DNA of 64,000 nucleotides from Candidatus Phaeomarinobacter ectocarpi (GCF_000689395.1 NZ_HG966617.1:754753-818752); one strand, 5' to 3'. Shown: positions 1 to 10,130, counted from the stretch's first letter. The notes: a model not told the origin generated them from the sequence alone. Made by a program: numbers and translations.

Positions 1-198
1 ACCGCGTGAGACGGCATGATCGGCCTCTTCAGCCTGAGCAAGTGCCCGCTCGAAATCCGTGGCAACTATGGCGTTGAGAGCAGGGTTGTGCGTGTTGTAG
101 CGGCTGATGAGATGATCAAGCAGCTCAACCGATGAAATCTCGCGTCGTCTGATCATGGCGGCCAGAACATGGGCCGGCGCGAAGGTAATATCGCTCAT
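1..198 (-). CDS. Amidase signature family protein (N-terminal part, runs off the window)
   Basis: Only the first 66 codons are present; the gene continues to the left of the window. The translation begins MSDITFAPAHVLAAMIRRRE and continues with VELLDHLISRYNTHNPALNA, which is the typical N-terminal helix region of amidase signature enzymes (hydrolysis of carboxamides by a Ser-cisSer-Lys triad). The triad and the Gly-Ser-rich core lie outside the window, so the substrate cannot be guessed. The ATG at 198 is preceded by an AAGAGGAAG-like ribosome site. It is divergent from the acyl-CoA ligase at 425, and the 226-bp gap carries a 10-bp direct repeat. Confidence 0.75.
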   Translation of the reverse strand, partial: MSDITFAPAHVLAAMIRRREISSVELLDHLISRYNTHNPALNAIVATDFERALAQAEEADHAVSRG

Positions 199-241
199 CA
201 GCGGTCTTCCTCTTGAATCTTATGTGTTTTTGCCGCTGAAC

Positions 242-273
242 TTTGTGCAAAGCCCTTAGCCATTTTGTGCAAA
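242..273. promoter_or_regulatory. Two direct copies of TTTGTGCAAA, 22 bp apart
   Basis: The 10-mer TTTGTGCAAA occurs at 242-251 and again at 264-273, about two helical turns apart, between a divergent amidase and acyl-CoA ligase. The spacing suits a dimeric regulator binding one face of the DNA. No regulator is identifiable from the sequence. Confidence 0.4.
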
Positions 274-424
274 CCAAAGTGATTGCCGCGTTGAGCCTCA
301 GGCCTGCCTCGCCTAAAGTACGGCCAAATGTCGGGCTGCCACCATGCGGCACTCAAAAAGACCATGCAATCATTTAGGCGCGCGGGCATAGCCACGCGAG
401 GCTGGAAAACAGGGAGACTACCCC

Positions 425-2077
<1,653 letters not shown>

Positions 2078-2089
2078 CCGCGTTTCTCG

Positions 2090-2114
2090 CCGGCTCAGCA
2101 TTTGGCTGGGCCGG
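2090..2114 (+). terminator. GC-rich hairpin after the acyl-CoA ligase
   Basis: CCGGCTCAGC at 2090-2099 pairs with GCTGGGCCGG at 2105-2114 (one G-U pair) around a 5-nt loop, 12 bp after the stop codon. There is no T-tract, so termination may be weak or factor-assisted. A second perfect hairpin, CAGGAC/GTCCTG at 2154-2170, lies just before the next start codon. Confidence 0.4.
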
Positions 2115-2180
2115 AACATGCCGACAACAAGCGCCGGGGTAGCGCAAAGGGGGCAGGACGTTAGGTCCTGATACGTAGAT

Positions 2181-2939
2181 ATGAGTGACAACACACGTTC
2201 GCGGCTCGCGAGCCTTGCGGTTCGACTGGTCATTGCCGGTGTCGTGGTTTCAGTGCTCGCCATGCTGATCGGTCGCATGGGGATCGTGGATGGACGTCTT
2301 GGTTTCTTTGGGGCCGCTGGCGGACTCCTGATTGTGGCTGTTGGCGTGGTCCTTGGCCTGATCGGCGTTATCCGCGGCCTGATGGGCAAGCCAGGCACGG
2401 GCCAGGCGGCACTGGCTGCCATTCTTGGCGTTGCTATTCTCGCTTTTCCCATAAGCAATGCACTGACCAATGGCTCGGCGCCACAGATACACGACATCAC
2501 GACAGACCTGGAAAACCCGCCTGAGTTTGTCTCAGCCGTGGCTTTGCGTGGGGACGACAGCAATCCGTTGGATCGGGCAAATCCGGCAAATCTTGCTGAT
2601 CTCCAGCGGGAAGCCTATCCGCAGCTTCAAACGCTGGTAGTGGCTGACGATATTGCGACGGTGTTTGCGGCTGCGCTCGATGTAGCGAATGCACAAGGGT
2701 GGGATGTGGCCGATGCTGACGAGCCGGAAAACGGTGAGCCAGGCCGCATCGAGGCGACGGACACCACCTTGTTGTTTGGCTTCCAGGACGACATCGTCAT
2801 TCGCATTGCCGACGATGGTCCCGAGCGCACCCTGGTTGATATGCGGTCCGTCAGCCGCATCGGGATTTCAGACCTTGGCAAAAATGCGGCCCGCATCGAT
2901 TCTTACATGCAGGCATTGCAGGCCAAGCTTGGGTCGTAA
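2181..2939 (+). CDS. DUF1499 domain membrane protein
   Basis: A 252-aa protein with three predicted membrane segments (about residues 10-31, 40-68 and 74-94) followed by a soluble C-terminal half. Residues ~150-250 carry the DUF1499 signature, with a TDTTLLFGFQDDIVIRI stretch and the terminal VDMRSVSRIGISDLGKNA block typical of the family. DUF1499 proteins have no established reaction. The gene is in the same direction as the acyl-CoA ligase and separated by 103 bp containing two hairpins. The start at 2181 has only a weak ribosome site, and the hairpin at 2154-2170 sits where one would be expected. Confidence 0.8.
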   Translation: MSDNTRSRLASLAVRLVIAGVVVSVLAMLIGRMGIVDGRLGFFGAAGGLLIVAVGVVLGLIGVIRGLMGKPGTGQAALAAILGVAILAFPISNALTNGSAPQIHDITTDLENPPEFVSAVALRGDDSNPLDRANPANLADLQREAYPQLQTLVVADDIATVFAAALDVANAQGWDVADADEPENGEPGRIEATDTTLLFGFQDDIVIRIADDGPERTLVDMRSVSRIGISDLGKNAARIDSYMQALQAKLGS

Positions 2940-2948
2940 CCAGAAGGT

Positions 2949-3857
2949 CTAGTCCAACCAGTATTCACCGTTGATGGCCGGGACACCGTTTGTGTGGACC
3001 CGGCCTTCTTCTGCCATCTGCTTCATATGGGCAAAAACGGACCGTGCAGCTGCAGGGTGCAGGCGTTTGTCGGTTTCCGCATACATCACCGGCACCATGT
3101 CGGTGATGGTTCGGTCACCAGCCTGAAGCCGACTGAGAATTTGGGCTTCGCGCGCCTTGCGGTGGGTAATGTAACCGCGCACGAGCGAATGTGGCTTTGT
3201 CACTGGCGCTCCGTGCGTCGGGTAATAGACCTCGTCATCACGCTCCAGCAGTTTGCGTAGGCTGGCCATGTACTGCGCCATGTCACCATCGGGTGGTGCG
3301 ATCACCGCCGTTGACCAGCCCATAACATGGTCGCCCGTAAACAGGGCCTTTTCCTCGCGCAGGCCAAAGCACATGTGATTGGACGTATGACCGGGTGTGA
3401 ACACGCACTCAGCGGTCCAACCGTCGCCCTTAATCACGTCGCCATCCTTGATGACATGGTCAGGTGTGAAGGCCATGTCCCCACCTTCATCCATGCGTGC
3501 GCCCTCAGCGATACCTGCTCCGGCACCCATTCCATGGGGGCCAAATCCATAAGTGGGTGCGCCGGTCTTTTCCTTGAGGGGTGCTGCCGCCGGTGAGTGA
3601 TCGTTGTGCGTGTGGGTGATGAGAATGTGGGTAATCGTTTCCCCTTCAAGCCCATCCAGAATGGCCTGCACATGGCCATGGTCGAGTGGGCCTGGATCAA
3701 TCACTGCAACATTGCCGCGACCGATCACATAGGTGCCGGTGCCTTTGAAGGTGAACGCGCTTTCGTTGGGCGCGACAACACGGCGGACCAGAGGCGTTAC
3801 CTCGATCATCTTGCCGTACTGAGGATCAAACTGTCTGTTGAGTGGTAGATCAGCCAT
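2949..3857 (-). CDS. MBL-fold metallo-hydrolase (LACTB2-like)
   Basis: A 302-aa metallo-beta-lactamase-fold protein. The metal-binding motif HTHNDHSPAA lies near residue 81, followed by a further His in FTPGHTSNH and Asp in LFTGDHVMG, as expected for a dinuclear zinc hydrolase. The C-terminal region (KAREAQILSRLQAG onward) matches the winged-helix-like tail of LACTB2-type enzymes. Substrate unknown; nuclease or thioester hydrolase are both known in the fold. It is convergent with the DUF1499 gene (9-bp gap), and its start overlaps the end of the small membrane protein gene at 3850 by 8 bp, so the two minus-strand genes are probably co-transcribed. Confidence 0.88.
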   Translation of the reverse strand: MADLPLNRQFDPQYGKMIEVTPLVRRVVAPNESAFTFKGTGTYVIGRGNVAVIDPGPLDHGHVQAILDGLEGETITHILITHTHNDHSPAAAPLKEKTGAPTYGFGPHGMGAGAGIAEGARMDEGGDMAFTPDHVIKDGDVIKGDGWTAECVFTPGHTSNHMCFGLREEKALFTGDHVMGWSTAVIAPPDGDMAQYMASLRKLLERDDEVYYPTHGAPVTKPHSLVRGYITHRKAREAQILSRLQAGDRTITDMVPVMYAETDKRLHPAAARSVFAHMKQMAEEGRVHTNGVPAINGEYWLD

Positions 3858-4221
3858 GCGGAGATGTGTCCGTTTCAGATGAGATTGTGGTCACTTTATC
3901 AGAGTGCCTGCGTTTTTGCCGCCGTTTCTGTCGTAAAGCACGTCCAATGGCTGACGGGTTCGTGCGCTTTAGACTGCGGCCAAGAAGGTCAGGCACGCGC
4001 GTTTCAATGGCTTTCAGCGCGGTATCCACAGCACGGAACCGCGCGCGAATGCCCTGTATGAGTCGGCGCATACCCTTTGAGTAAGCAACAAGAATGGCGA
4101 TGCCCGGCAACACCATGAAGATGCCAAATGCAAAGGGTGGCGGAAGGACAACAAAGATCAGGCCCGGAATAAGCAGTAGCCATCCAAGCGTGATCATGAG
4201 TGCACGTATGACAGAACGCAA
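3850..4221 (-). CDS. Small membrane protein with basic cytoplasmic tail
   Basis: A 123-aa protein with a hydrophobic hairpin at residues ~8-48 (IRALMITLGWLLLIPGLIFV, then a second segment ending VLPGIAILVAYS), then an amphipathic region rich in Arg and Lys (RRLIQGIRARFRAVD; RQKRRQKRRHS). I do not recognise a family with certainty. It precedes and overlaps the MBL hydrolase gene by 8 bp, which suggests translational coupling. Confidence 0.6.
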   Translation of the reverse strand: MRSVIRALMITLGWLLLIPGLIFVVLPPPFAFGIFMVLPGIAILVAYSKGMRRLIQGIRARFRAVDTALKAIETRVPDLLGRSLKRTNPSAIGRALRQKRRQKRRHSDKVTTISSETDTSPHG

Positions 4222-4406
4222 TGTCGCCCCCGAAGGTCAATCGCCACAGTCAGACGACCGTGGAGGCTTCCCAAATGGCAAGCCTGTGCATCAAACGCAA
4301 GTGTTGCATTGGTGACCGGTGGCCGTGTGGATGAATATTGTCAGAGACACTATGGTGCGTGCGTCAAAACAAAAATCATCACGAATATTCCATAGGAAAC
4401 GCCCAG

Positions 4407-5018
4407 ATGAAACTCTACAACTCCATCGGCCCAAACCCAAAAATGGTGCGCATGTACATCGCCGAGCGCGGCATCAGTATTCCGCTTGAGGACGTAGACA
4501 TTGTGGCAGGTGAGAACCGTCAAGGTGACTACGCGACACGCAACCCCCGTGGTCAGTTGCCTTGCCTCGAACTCGATGATGGATCTTATCTCGCTGAAAT
4601 TACGGCGATCTGTGAGTACCTCGACGACTTGAACGGGTCTTCGGACCTGGTTGGTACAACGCCGCAGGCACGCGCGGAGACACGCATGTGGATGCGTCGT
4701 GCCGATTTGTATGTCTGCGAACCTTTGGCCAATGGCTTTCGTTTTGCAGAAGGACTGGCGATGTTTGAATCACGGCTTCTCTGCCGCCCGGAAATGGCAG
4801 ATGGCTTGAAAGCCATGGCGGTCAACGGGCAGGAGTGGTTCAACGGCCAACTCGACGGCAAGACCTGGTTGACCGGTGATACCTTCACGATCGCAGATTG
4901 CTTGCTTTACGCCTTCCTGGAGTTCGGCGCGTCAGTAGGACAGCCCATTCCCGATAGCTGCCCGAATGTCAAAGCATGGTACGACCGCGTTGCCGCACGT
5001 CCATCAGCAAACGCCTAG
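4407..5018 (+). CDS. Glutathione S-transferase family protein
   Basis: The protein starting at the ATG at 4407 (preceded by ATAGGAAAC) is 203 aa, the usual GST length. The N-terminal thioredoxin-fold domain shows MKLYNSIGPNPKMVRMYIAE, NPRGQLPCLELDDG (cis-Pro of the G-site) and LAEITAICEYLDD (Glu-Ser/Thr type glutathione contact). The C-terminal all-alpha domain carries FTIADCLLYAFLEF, the conserved capping Asp motif. An upstream in-frame start at 4338 would add 23 residues without family support. It is followed by a strong hairpin at 5049-5088. The substrate is not predictable. Confidence 0.88.
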   Translation: MKLYNSIGPNPKMVRMYIAERGISIPLEDVDIVAGENRQGDYATRNPRGQLPCLELDDGSYLAEITAICEYLDDLNGSSDLVGTTPQARAETRMWMRRADLYVCEPLANGFRFAEGLAMFESRLLCRPEMADGLKAMAVNGQEWFNGQLDGKTWLTGDTFTIADCLLYAFLEFGASVGQPIPDSCPNVKAWYDRVAARPSANA

Positions 5019-5048
5019 TCGTTAAGCGATCACGATTGCTGAATTGAA

Positions 5049-5088
5049 AACGGCCCGGTTGCGCCTGTATAAGGCGTGCCGGGCCGTT
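5049..5088 (+). terminator. Strong terminator-type hairpin after the GST gene
   Basis: AACGGCCCGG at 5049-5058 pairs perfectly with CCGGGCCGTT at 5079-5088, and an inner CGCCT/AGGCG stem (5062-5066 with 5072-5076) extends it. It lies 30 bp after the GST stop codon. A long U-tract is missing. Confidence 0.6.
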
Positions 5089-5142
5089 CGTGCTTCTGAG
5101 GTGACGCAATTCGCCACCGGATGGTGGTTGGTCACGCTGGTC

Positions 5143-5171
5143 GACCTAATAGGTTAGGAGACCTAATAGGT
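5143..5171. repeat. Tandem copies of the palindrome ACCTAATAGGT
   Basis: GACCTAATAGGT occurs at 5143-5154 and 5160-5171 (17-bp period). Each contains the 11-bp palindrome ACCTA-A-TAGGT. The second copy overlaps the stop codon of the small membrane protein at 5163. Function unknown. Confidence 0.45.
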
Positions 5172-5354
5172 CAGGAAGACGTTGGTGGTTGCGACCAGAC
5201 CGTAGAGGGCAAATGCCACCCACAGTCCATTGATGAAAAGGTCACCAGCCTTGATGCCCTTGGCCTTCCGAACCATGCGGTCGAGAGTCGACCCGGAGTT
5301 CGCGCTGACTGGTGCTGCGTTGAGAGAGGAGGCCATATTTGTATTCGCACTCAT
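5163..5354 (-). CDS. Small single-span membrane protein
   Basis: A 63-aa ORF starting MSANTNMASSLNAAP from the ATG at 5354, which has a good GGAAGGA ribosome site 9 bp upstream (the longer in-frame start at 5378 lacks this). The first half is polar; the second half, LFINGLWVAFALYGLVATTN, is one membrane span ending in FLTY. No family recognised. Isolated between a GST gene and a long non-coding gap; its promoter probably lies in 5355-5620, which contains a 7-bp-arm inverted repeat. Confidence 0.55.
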   Translation of the reverse strand: MSANTNMASSLNAAPVSANSGSTLDRMVRKAKGIKAGDLFINGLWVAFALYGLVATTNVFLTY

Positions 5355-5747
5355 GAGACTATTCCTTCCGGAATACACGCTCAGCCAATTACAATGCCTT
5401 CAGGTCACGTTTCCAATCCGGTTCGCCCGGATTTTAGGCTGATATGTTCAGCTCTTTTATGTGGGCCGCCAAATCCGCATCTTCCGGCTCAAAGCCATTG
5501 TGCGCCGCATCATTTGTTTGCCTGAGAGGAAGATGGGCCCAATTATCTCAAACGGCAATACCGCAAGTGCGAAGACTTTGTGAAACAGTGAACAATATGA
5601 AAAATGTTCACAATGCGCGTTATGTCAATAAAAACAGTATGTTGTGAGGTGGTGTGTTGGAGCGGTTGTCAAATAGGGGCACCTGCCATCCCTCAGCGCA
5701 TAGCAGAGTTAACGGAATTTGTGCGTCGCAGCATGTCTGACCAGAAG
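5355..5747. other. Intergenic region of about 390 bp
   Basis: No credible coding sequence on either strand. It is AT-richer than its surroundings and contains the inverted repeat at 5588-5611. It probably holds the promoter of the small membrane protein and the 3' end region of the PLP enzyme gene. Confidence 0.5.
5588..5611. promoter_or_regulatory. Inverted repeat GTGAACA-N10-TGTTCAC
   Basis: Perfect 7-bp arms GTGAACA (5588-5594) and TGTTCAC (5605-5611) flank an AT-rich 10-bp spacer. The form is typical of an operator for a dimeric HTH regulator. The nearest gene it could control is the small membrane protein starting at 5354. Confidence 0.4.
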
Positions 5748-6998
5748 TCAACCGCTATAGCGGATCTCTTTTTCGGCTTTTGGCTCATTTGCGCCCCTTA
5801 CCTGCTCTGTCGCCCAAGCAAGGTCTGCCAGATAGGTATCGGCCACTTCTGCATGTTTAGGTGACAGCATCAGGTGGATGCCGCGCGGTTTCGTCACGAC
5901 GGATGTGAACCAGCCGCGCTCAAACAGCTTGCCCCAGATAGCGAACATGTCCCGGTCCGGGTGGGTGTATCCAACAAGGCCCAGCTGAGGTTTTCCGATG
6001 ACGTCGAACCCAAGATCGCGCACGCCATCCTCGATCTTTTCGCGGGTCTCCACCACAAGGCCCTGTTTGGCGCGGTAGCCATCAACGCCAAGATAATTCA
6101 TCACAGCCCACGCTGCCGCAATCGCACCACCTGGCCGCGTGCCGGCAAGTGTCGGAGTTATCATGCGTCCACCCGGCCAGTCATTGGTGTCAAAGATCAT
6201 ATGCTCTTTGAGTGCCTCTGACCGGAACATGACGGTCGATGCACCTTTTGCGCAGTAGCCGTATTTGTGCAGGTCAGCCGACATGGAATGTACCTGCGGC
6301 ACGGCAAAGTCGAAGGCAGGAAGGTCAGCACCGTTCATGCGGACAAATGGCGCAAAGAACCCACCGACACACGCGTCCACATGGAGCCAGACATTGTGGG
6401 CTTCAGCGACAGCGCCCAGCTCAGCAATCGGATCAATCAGTCCATATGGAAAACAGGGCGCTGAGCCCACCATCATGATGGTGTTGGCATCAACCGCATC
6501 TGACATGGCCTGAGGGTCGGCCAGGAAATCATCCGTAACCGGAATACGACGCAACTCGATGTCCATCATCAACGCAGCTTTGTCGAAGGCTGGGTGGCCG
6601 GACCAGGGCAACACGATGTTGGGTTGATTACCCGCGGCAAGTCGGCCCGTCGCACGCGCATAGTCGCGTGCAGTCTTGATGGCCATGGTTATGGAGTCAG
6701 TGCCCCCGGAGGTCACGTTCCCTGCGCCATCTTCGGGAGCCTGAAGCAGGCTCAGGCCCATCTGGATGATTTCTTCTTCCATGCGCTTGAGGCTTGGAAA
6801 AGCCATCGGTCCAAGTCCGTTCTCGGACATGAAGCGTGTATAGGCTTCTTTTTGCACCTTTGAGACGTCTTCGCCGGCATTGAAGACATAGACGGCCGTC
6901 TTGCCATCACGCCACTTCACGTCGCCGGTGGCCATCTCGTTCATCTGGGCGGACAGCGTGTCCCAATCAGTTCCATTTGAAGGCAGTTCGACGCGCAT
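5748..6998 (-). CDS. PLP-dependent sphingosine-1-phosphate lyase-like aldolase/decarboxylase
   Basis: A 416-aa fold-type I PLP enzyme. Visible features are NVTSGGTDSITMAIKTARDY (~94-113, phosphate-binding Gly/Ser region), HVDACVGGF (~206-214, the Asp that binds the pyridine nitrogen) and SADLHKYGYCAKG with the Schiff-base lysine at about Lys245. The HKYG context and length match the sphingosine-1-phosphate lyase / group II decarboxylase-like branch. In that family a phosphorylated sphingoid base is cleaved to an aldehyde and phosphoethanolamine; the bacterial substrate is uncertain. Minus strand, divergent from nothing close; 63 bp separates its start from the VOC gene stop upstream, so they may form one transcript. 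Confidence 0.85.
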   Translation of the reverse strand: MRVELPSNGTDWDTLSAQMNEMATGDVKWRDGKTAVYVFNAGEDVSKVQKEAYTRFMSENGLGPMAFPSLKRMEEEIIQMGLSLLQAPEDGAGNVTSGGTDSITMAIKTARDYARATGRLAAGNQPNIVLPWSGHPAFDKAALMMDIELRRIPVTDDFLADPQAMSDAVDANTIMMVGSAPCFPYGLIDPIAELGAVAEAHNVWLHVDACVGGFFAPFVRMNGADLPAFDFAVPQVHSMSADLHKYGYCAKGASTVMFRSEALKEHMIFDTNDWPGGRMITPTLAGTRPGGAIAAAWAVMNYLGVDGYRAKQGLVVETREKIEDGVRDLGFDVIGKPQLGLVGYTHPDRDMFAIWGKLFERGWFTSVVTKPRGIHLMLSPKHAEVADTYLADLAWATEQVRGANEPKAEKEIRYSG

Positions 6999-7061
6999 GG
7001 GTTTCTCTCCGGCAGGTTTCTTGGGCGGTACGTGATCGCCAGAAGCCTAACCTGTTTGACC

Positions 7062-7517
7062 TCAGCCGCCCATCATCTGCTGCCAACGTTTCTGCATTTC
7101 TTCAGGGCTCACTTCCTCACCCTTGCTGGCAAGCATCCAAGTGTGCCCAAACGGATCCATGACTGTTCCCGTCCTGTCGCCGTAAAACTCATCCTTCAAG
7201 GGGCGTAGCTCGGTAGCGCCGGCCTCTAGAGCGGTCGCAAACACCTTGTCCACATCCTCGACATAGAGGTGCAGTTTCACAGGTGAGCCACCGAGCGAAT
7301 CCGGGCTAAGGGCGCCAAAATCCGGGTATTCGTCGGAGATCATGATGGTGTTTCCACCAATCCGGATTTCCGAATGGCCAATCCGTCCCCCGTCAGGGTC
7401 TTCCAGCCGAAACTGCTCTTCCGCGCCGAAAGCCGCTGTGTAAAAGGCGATGGCATCGCTTGCGCCTTTGACGGATATGTAGGGCGACAGGGCGAAATTC
7501 AGGGGTGTGTCTGGCAT
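7062..7517 (-). CDS. VOC-family protein, PhnB/glyoxalase-like
   Basis: The ATG at 7517 follows a perfect GGAGG site, giving 151 aa. The sequence has the vicinal-oxygen-chelate signature of PhnB-like proteins: LSPYISVKGASDAIAFYTAAFGAEE at the N-terminus, SEIRIGGNTIMISDEYP in the middle, then LHLYVEDVDKVFATALEAGA and DPFGHTWMLAS near the end. Such proteins bind a metal through His/Glu on paired beta-alpha-beta-beta-beta modules; the reaction is unknown. It is divergent from a TetR gene, with a palindrome between them at 7539-7556, so the TetR protein is its likely repressor. Confidence 0.87.
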   Translation of the reverse strand: MPDTPLNFALSPYISVKGASDAIAFYTAAFGAEEQFRLEDPDGGRIGHSEIRIGGNTIMISDEYPDFGALSPDSLGGSPVKLHLYVEDVDKVFATALEAGATELRPLKDEFYGDRTGTVMDPFGHTWMLASKGEEVSPEEMQKRWQQMMGG

Positions 7518-7538
7518 TGGTTCCTCCATAGTGTTATA

Positions 7539-7556
7539 AAACGTTACGTACCGTTT
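7539..7556. promoter_or_regulatory. Probable TetR operator between the VOC and tetR-type genes
   Basis: The 18-bp imperfect palindrome AAACGTTACGTACCGTTT (one mismatched pair around the centre TACGTA) lies 22 bp from the VOC start and 23 bp from the TetR start, the usual place for an autoregulating TetR operator. Confidence 0.6.
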
Positions 7557-7579
7557 CATAAATAAGCAAGACGAAAATT

Positions 7580-8167
7580 ATGGCTGAGCAAAAAAGGCGA
7601 GGGCGACCAAGAAGTGCACAGGCCGAGGCGGCAATCCTCAAGGCCGCACGAGAGTTGCTGGATGATGCCGGTCCGGCGCGTCTGACCATCGAAGCCGTTG
7701 CCGCTCGAGCAAAGGTAGGCAAGCCGACGATATACCGGTACTGGGCGAATGCCCGCGAGTTGGCCATGGCCGCCCTTATGGCCCGAATGCCGGATGCGCC
7801 TGGGGTAGAGGAAAGCCAGTCAGCATTGGCTGATCTGCGTACCCATGTGCGAGGCCTCATCGCTCGATTCTCGACAACACGAGGAAAGCAAACCGCACTG
7901 ATGCTTGCCACAGCGGAACGCGACAGCGAGATGTTCAAGGCCTTCCGCAATCAGGTGGTCATGACCGGCCGTGAAGAGGGGCGTGCGATCCTGACGCGTG
8001 CACAAACATCTGGCGAAGTGCGGGCAAACCTGCCCATTGAGACAACTCTGGATCTGATCTATGGGCCGATATTCTTCCGACTGCTGACGGTTCATGCGCC
8101 GCTCACACAGTCTTTCGCAGATGAAATCGTTGGTCTTATTTCAAGTGGCGTAAAAGCGCCGAACTAG
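7580..8167 (+). CDS. TetR-family transcriptional regulator
   Basis: A 195-aa protein with a classical N-terminal TetR HTH: RSAQAEAAILKAARELLDD, then LTIEAVAARAKVGKPTIYRYW with the recognition helix at about residues 45-55. The C-terminal ligand domain (from ~65) ends FRLLTVHAPLTQSFADEIVG, a form seen in the TetR_C_33-like group. It is divergent from the VOC gene with a palindromic operator between them. Its stop codon overlaps the convergent enoyl-CoA hydratase stop by a few bases. Confidence 0.9.
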   Translation: MAEQKRRGRPRSAQAEAAILKAARELLDDAGPARLTIEAVAARAKVGKPTIYRYWANARELAMAALMARMPDAPGVEESQSALADLRTHVRGLIARFSTTRGKQTALMLATAERDSEMFKAFRNQVVMTGREEGRAILTRAQTSGEVRANLPIETTLDLIYGPIFFRLLTVHAPLTQSFADEIVGLISSGVKAPN

Positions 8168-8970
8168 TGTCCTGTGAAAACGGGCGCTTCCTTCCTGAAA
8201 AACGCCCTGACACCTTCTGCGACATCTTTCGACGGGTTGGCGACCATCACAGCAAGAGCTGCTTCACGCTGCGATTGCTCTAGCGTCATGTCCATGGACG
8301 CCGTCATCATGCCTTTGGCCAGCCTCACGGCGAGTGGTGATTGCGCGGCAATGCGTTGCGCCAGGTCGAGTGACTGGTTCAACGCTTCGCCACGGGCAAC
8401 CACTTCAGTCACCAGACCAAGTGCTTGAGCTTCGCGGGCGAGGTAGGTCTCAGCCAGCATTGTCATTTTCAACGCACGGTCCAAACCCATGGCGCGCGGG
8501 AATAGCCATGCGCCCCCCTCATCCGGCAACAGGGCAAATCGACCGGAGGTGTCTCCAAGTTTCGCGTCCTCGTCGGCGATGCGAAAATCACATGCCAAAG
8601 CCAGCGCCAGTCCGCCGGCCACTGCTGGACCGTTGATTGCAGCAATCACCGGTTTGTCCAGATGGCGCAATGCCTGAATAACCCTGTGCATCCCGTCACG
8701 CATCTCCCGACCATGGGACAGCTGTTGTTTCATCAGATCATGCCGGTCTTCATCCGCGTTGGAGACGTCTCCGCCCGCACAGAACCCGCGGCCCTCTCCG
8801 GTGAGAACCAGGACACGCAGAGCATCATCTTTCAGATAGTCATCGATCTCTGTGCAGAGTTCCTCACACATGCGCGTTGAATAGGCATTGAGTTGTCTTG
8901 GTCTGTTGAGCTTTACCAGCCGAACGCTCTCGAGGGGTGTTTCTGCAAGGATGGTTTCATACTGCGACAT
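8164..8970 (-). CDS. Enoyl-CoA hydratase/isomerase family protein
   Basis: A 268-aa crotonase-fold enzyme from the ATG at 8970 (MSQYETILAETPLESVRLVKL). The oxyanion-hole segments are visible: GRGFCAGGDVS near residue 66 and AAINGPAVAGGLALALACDFRIA near 113. The C-terminus ends VRAFFRKEAPVFTGH, as in beta-oxidation hydratases. Expected reaction: hydration of trans-2-enoyl-CoA, or isomerisation; exact substrate unknown. An in-frame start at 9042 would add 24 residues without homology. It is divergent from a second hydratase gene at 9063. Confidence 0.88.
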   Translation of the reverse strand: MSQYETILAETPLESVRLVKLNRPRQLNAYSTRMCEELCTEIDDYLKDDALRVLVLTGEGRGFCAGGDVSNADEDRHDLMKQQLSHGREMRDGMHRVIQALRHLDKPVIAAINGPAVAGGLALALACDFRIADEDAKLGDTSGRFALLPDEGGAWLFPRAMGLDRALKMTMLAETYLAREAQALGLVTEVVARGEALNQSLDLAQRIAAQSPLAVRLAKGMMTASMDMTLEQSQREAALAVMVANPSKDVAEGVRAFFRKEAPVFTGH

Positions 8971-9062
8971 GGGCTTGCCTTCTCGTGCTGGGTGAGGCGC
9001 AATTGCCCCGAAGCATAAACGAAAGTGGGCGCCGACAGGCAACCCGCGATGGGAGGACGAAC

Positions 9063-9935
9063 ATGAATTCGATTGCAGATGTGTCTCCGGACGACCTCGA
9101 AGACATCAGTCTTGAAACGCGCCGTGCGGTAGCTGTGATTACCCTCAATCGACCGGACAAGCTCAACGCGTGGACAGCGGCCATGCAACGATCCATACGG
9201 ATCGCCCTGGCAGCGTGCGCCAACGACGAAAGCGTGCGGGCCATTGTCGTGACCGGCGCAGGCAGGGGGTTTTGTGCGGGCGCGGACATGAACCTCCTGC
9301 AGGGCATTGATCCGGATGCAGGTGAAAACCGCGAGCTGGCGCAGGCCAACGAAGGCGAATCCTACAATTGGGACAGGTCGCTTGGCCCCGATATCTCTGA
9401 ACATATGGGCGGTCGTTTTGGCTACATGCCGCAAATACCCAAGCCGATCATTGCAGCGATAAACGGACCCTGCGCCGGACTTGGAATGGTGTTTGCCCTT
9501 TGGTGCGACATGCGCATCGGCGCGGAAGACATGTTCTACACGACGTCATTCGCGAAACGCGGCTTGATTGCGGAGCACGGCATTTCATGGCTCTTGCCCG
9601 AATTGGCCGGACATTCGGCCGCCATGGATTTGTTGTTTTCAGCACGGCGTGTGGATGCCCAAGAAGCCAAGACCATTGGCTTGCTCAACAAGACAGTCCC
9701 GACCCAGGAACTCGTCAATGAGGCAGTGGCCTACGCTCAGGAAATGGCGGACACTGTCAGCCCGCGCTCCGTGGCGGTCATGAAGGCACAGGTGTGGAAG
9801 GCGAAGTTCCAGTCCTTAAGTGAGGCAATCACGACGGGTGACAGTGAAATGCAGAAGAGTTTTGCGACGGACGACTTCAAGGAAGGCGTGGACCACTTCG
9901 TCCAGAAACGAGCACCAAGGTTCACGGGGCGATAG
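9063..9935 (+). CDS. Enoyl-CoA hydratase/isomerase family protein
   Basis: The 290-aa product starts at the ATG at 9063 (GGAGGACGAAC just upstream). Crotonase motifs are GRGFCAGADMNLLQ (~75-88) and AAINGPCAGLGMVFALWCDMRIG (~131-153), with the typical C-terminal FVQKRAPRFTGR. It is divergent from the first hydratase and only distantly similar to it. Its acidic N-terminal extension (SPDDLEDISLETRRAVAVITLNRP) is unremarkable. Probable role: acyl-CoA degradation. A hairpin at 10076-10107 separates it from the convergent diiron gene. Confidence 0.88.
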   Translation: MNSIADVSPDDLEDISLETRRAVAVITLNRPDKLNAWTAAMQRSIRIALAACANDESVRAIVVTGAGRGFCAGADMNLLQGIDPDAGENRELAQANEGESYNWDRSLGPDISEHMGGRFGYMPQIPKPIIAAINGPCAGLGMVFALWCDMRIGAEDMFYTTSFAKRGLIAEHGISWLLPELAGHSAAMDLLFSARRVDAQEAKTIGLLNKTVPTQELVNEAVAYAQEMADTVSPRSVAVMKAQVWKAKFQSLSEAITTGDSEMQKSFATDDFKEGVDHFVQKRAPRFTGR

Positions 9936-10075
9936 ACCTGCTGCTGCCAACCCTCAAAACGACAACGACCCCAGCACCGCCGAAACGATGCTGGAGCCGC
10001 GTGTCCCCTCTTGAGAACTGCCAGACTGGGCTAGGGTCATCGCCTGACAAAACCGCTGAGGGAATAGCGTGATCT

Positions 10076-10107
10076 GCAGGGCCGCCCTTGGAGAGACACG
10101 GCCCTGC
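10076..10107. terminator. Perfect 9-bp hairpin between convergent genes
   Basis: GCAGGGCCG at 10076-10084 pairs exactly with CGGCCCTGC at 10099-10107 around a 14-nt loop. It lies between the plus-strand hydratase (ends 9935) and the minus-strand diiron gene (ends 10131), so it may act in both directions. No T-tract on either side. Confidence 0.5.
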
Positions 10108-10130
10108 AAAACCGCTCGATTGTCGGCGAC

